Shown here: positions 62,052 to 64,000 of the stretch, in pieces
Layout: the number at the start of each line of letters is the position of its first letter
Position numbering within the stretch: position 1 is the stretch's first letter
Source: Amblyomma americanum
Taxonomy: Eukaryota > Arthropoda > Arachnida > Ixodida > Ixodidae
Direction of reading: 5' to 3'
DNA length: 64,000 nucleotides
Assembly (NCBI RefSeq): GCF_052857255.1
Contig: NW_027526500.1
Location: forward strand, 124,001 to 188,000
The notes under the pieces: model-generated
The model's database searches: none
Seen by the model: the letters and a program-made list of their open reading frames with translations, nothing else
What the model was told of the DNA's origin: nothing
Made by a program: the position numbers and the translations under genes

Positions 62052-63471
62052 CGTGCAGTTATAAGAGAAAAAGTTTTGACGCGTATTAGAGAGACACTTG
62101 TAAAACCGATGTGTTGTGATTAGCTCGTTTCGGTCTAAAACAGCTTGTTTCGTTGTATTAAGCAAGAATACATGCTTTTCGCGCAGTTAAAAGAGAAAAA
62201 GTTTTGACGGGTATCACGTGGAACACTTGTAATACCGATGTGTTGTGATTTAGCTCGTTTCGGTCTAAAACAGCTTGTTTCGCTGTATTAAGCAAGAATA
62301 CATGCTTTTCGCGCAGTTTTAAAAGAAAAAGTTTTGACGCGTATCAGAGGAACACTTGTAAAACCGATGTGTTGTGATTTAGCTCATTTCGGTCTAAAAC
62401 AGCTTGTTTCGCTGTATTAAGCAAGAATACATGCTTTTCGCGCAGTTATAAGAGAAAAAGTTTTGACGAGTATCACGTGGATACTTGTAAAACCGATGTG
62501 TTCAGATTTAGCTCGTTTCGGTCTAAAACAGCTTGTTTCGTTGTATTAAGCAAGAATACATGCTTTTCGCGCAGTTATAAGAGAAAAAGTTTTGACGCGT
62601 ATTAGAGAGACACTTGTAAAACCGATGTGTTGTGATTTAGCTCGTTTCGGTCTAAAACAGCTTGTTTCGTTGTAATAAGCAAGAATACATGCTTTTCGCG
62701 CAGTTATAAGAGAAAAAGTTTTGACGAGTATCACGTGGATACTTGTAAAACCGATGTGTTCAGATTTAGCTCGTTTCGGTCAAAAACAGCTTGTTTCGTT
62801 GTATTAAGCACGAATACATGCTTTTCGCGCAGTTAAAAGAGAAAAAGTTTTGACGAGTATCACGTGGAACACTTGTAATACCGATGTGTTGTGATTTAGC
62901 TCGTTTCGCTCTAAAACAGCTTGTTTCGCTGTATTAAGCAAGAATACATGCTTTTCGCGCAGTTATAAGAGAAAAAGTTTTGACGCGTATCAGAGGAACA
63001 CTTGTAAAACCGATGTGTTCAGATTTAGCTCGTTTCGGTCTAAAACAGCTTGTTTCGCTGTATTAAGCAAGAATACATGCTTTTCGCGCAGTTATAGGAG
63101 AAAAAGTTTTGACGCGTATCAGAGGAACACTTGTAAAACCGATGTGTTGTGATTTAGCTCGTTTCGGTCTAAAACAGCTTGTTTCGCTGTATTAAGCAAG
63201 AATACATGCTTTTCGCGCAGTTATAAAAGAAAAAGTTTAGACGCGTATCAGAGGAACACTTGTAAAACCGATGTGTTGTGATTTAGCTCGTTTCGGTCTA
63301 AAACAGCTTGTTTCGCTGTATTAAGCAAGAATACATGCTTTTCGCGCAGTTATAGGAGAAAAAGTTTTGACGCGTATCAGAGGAACACTTGTAAAACCGA
63401 TGTGTTGTGATTTAGCTCGTTTCGGTCTAAAACAGCTTGTTTCGCTGTATTAAGCAAGAATACATGCTTTT

Positions 63472-63727
63472 CGCGCAGTTATAAGAGAAAAAGTTTTGAC
63501 GCGTATCAGAGGAACACTTGTAAAACCGATGTGTTCAGATTTAGCTCGTTTCGGTCTAAAACAGCTTGTTTCGTTGTATTAAGCACGAATACATGCTTTA
63601 CGCGCAGTTATAGAAGAAAAAGTTTTGACGCGTATCAGAGACACTTGTAAAACCGATGTGTTGTGATTTAGCTCGTTTCGGTCTAAAACAGCTTGTTTCG
63701 CTGTATTAAGCAAGAATACATGCTTTT
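63472..63727 (+). repeat. Dimer duplication, copy 1 (256 bp)
   Basis: A CAG-type a monomer (129 bp) followed by a TACGCGCAG short-box monomer (127 bp). It is repeated at once; the copies differ by CTGTATT against TTGTATT in the last tail. Confidence 0.88.
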
Positions 63728-63983
63728 CGCGCAGTTATAAGAGAAAAAGTTTTGACGCGTATCAGAGGAACACTTGTAAAACCGATGTGTTCAGATTTAG
63801 CTCGTTTCGGTCTAAAACAGCTTGTTTCGTTGTATTAAGCACGAATACATGCTTTACGCGCAGTTATAGAAGAAAAAGTTTTGACGCGTATCAGAGACAC
63901 TTGTAAAACCGATGTGTTGTGATTTAGCTCGTTTCGGTCTAAAACAGCTTGTTTCGTTGTATTAAGCAAGAATACATGCTTTT
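63728..63983 (+). repeat. Dimer duplication, copy 2 (256 bp)
   Basis: Second copy of the two-monomer unit; the next monomer starts at 63984 and is cut by the window end. Confidence 0.88.
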
Positions 63984-64000
63984 CGCGCAGTTATAAGAGA

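Larger units (their letters stand above)
1..64000 (+). repeat. Satellite megarepeat, ~129-bp monomer, ~495 head-to-tail copies
   Basis: Landmark CGCGCAG recurs about every 129 bp through the whole window (for example at 4, 133, 262, 391, then 541, 671, 801, 930). All copies I read lie in the same orientation; no inversion, unique spacer or inserted element was seen. Monomers differ at a limited set of positions, giving classes that are arranged into long higher-order units. The role is unknown. By analogy with other eukaryotic satellites of this scale it is likely heterochromatic, possibly centromeric, but nothing in the sequence proves that. There is no protein-coding gene. I do not recognise the family. 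Confidence 0.98.
61823..64000 (+). repeat. Partial HOR unit F3, running off the window
   Basis: Third F start, matching F2 at +4904 up to about 62.96 kb. It then departs into repeated a-type monomers with TTATAGGAG or TTTAGACG and ends in a dimer duplication. The array continues past the window edge. No gene is present. Confidence 0.82.

Noticed and set aside
1..64000. CRISPR array, because of regular direct repeats
   Set aside because: There are no unique spacers: the sequence between any two short repeats is itself repeated in every unit. The unit is about 129 bp, with no cas genes.
1..64000. Transposon, retroelement or viral insertion, telomeric repeat or rRNA spacer
   Set aside because: The 129-bp period is never broken by more than a few tens of bases. 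There are no terminal repeats, target-site duplications, reverse transcriptase or integrase frames, telomere motifs or rRNA-like sequence.

Overview
The whole 64-kb window is one uninterrupted satellite DNA array. A monomer of about 129 bp (130 bp in some classes) is repeated head to tail, always in the same orientation, roughly 495 times from the first base to the last. I found no gene, RNA gene, transposon, CRISPR array or unique sequence anywhere. The open frames that exist are by-products of the repeat: 129 is 3 x 43, so a frame can stay open across monomers that lack an in-frame TGA.

The organism cannot be named from the sequence. A megasatellite of this size with higher-order structure points to a eukaryotic nuclear chromosome, most plausibly centromeric, pericentromeric or other constitutive heterochromatin. 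The repeat is AT-rich (about 39% GC in a reference monomer) yet carries about 8 CpG per monomer, more than base composition predicts. I do not recognise the monomer as a named satellite family.

Monomers fall into a few classes, set mainly by a variable box at monomer offsets 31-47 and by linked diagnostic sites (GTG or CAG at 65-67, C or T at 103, A or C at 115). The classes are strung into long higher-order repeats (HORs), and the HOR unit changes along the window.

Layout: (1) 1-12438, A series, three copies of a unit starting at 1, 4152 and 9980, with 32, about 45 and about 19 monomers, marked by a 150-bp fused monomer. (2) 12439-13672, transition with a fourth partial A start and a divergent D pair. 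(3) 13673-18818, two tandem copies of a 2573-bp, 20-monomer block, almost identical. (4) 18819-32342, B series, with a 3352-bp (26-monomer) tandem duplication and a third, partly deleted copy; its ancestral period is about 4645 bp. (5) 32343-48045, C series, three copies spaced 5534 and 4635 bp; the middle one lacks exactly seven monomers (899 bp). (6) 46850-50645, a 2056-bp (16-monomer) local duplication overlapping the end of C3. (7) 50646-64000, F series, with a 4904-bp (38-monomer) period, a mosaic island at 53.9-54.8 kb, a 5-monomer duplication at 60.8-62.05 kb and a dimer duplication at the very end.

Almost all differences between copies are whole-monomer gains and losses with in-register junctions, the signature of unequal homologous exchange or replication-linked slippage. 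Neighbouring copies are the most alike, so amplification was local and recent. Coordinates of block edges are where paired copies stop matching by eye; because flanking monomers are also homologous, most edges are uncertain by tens of bases.
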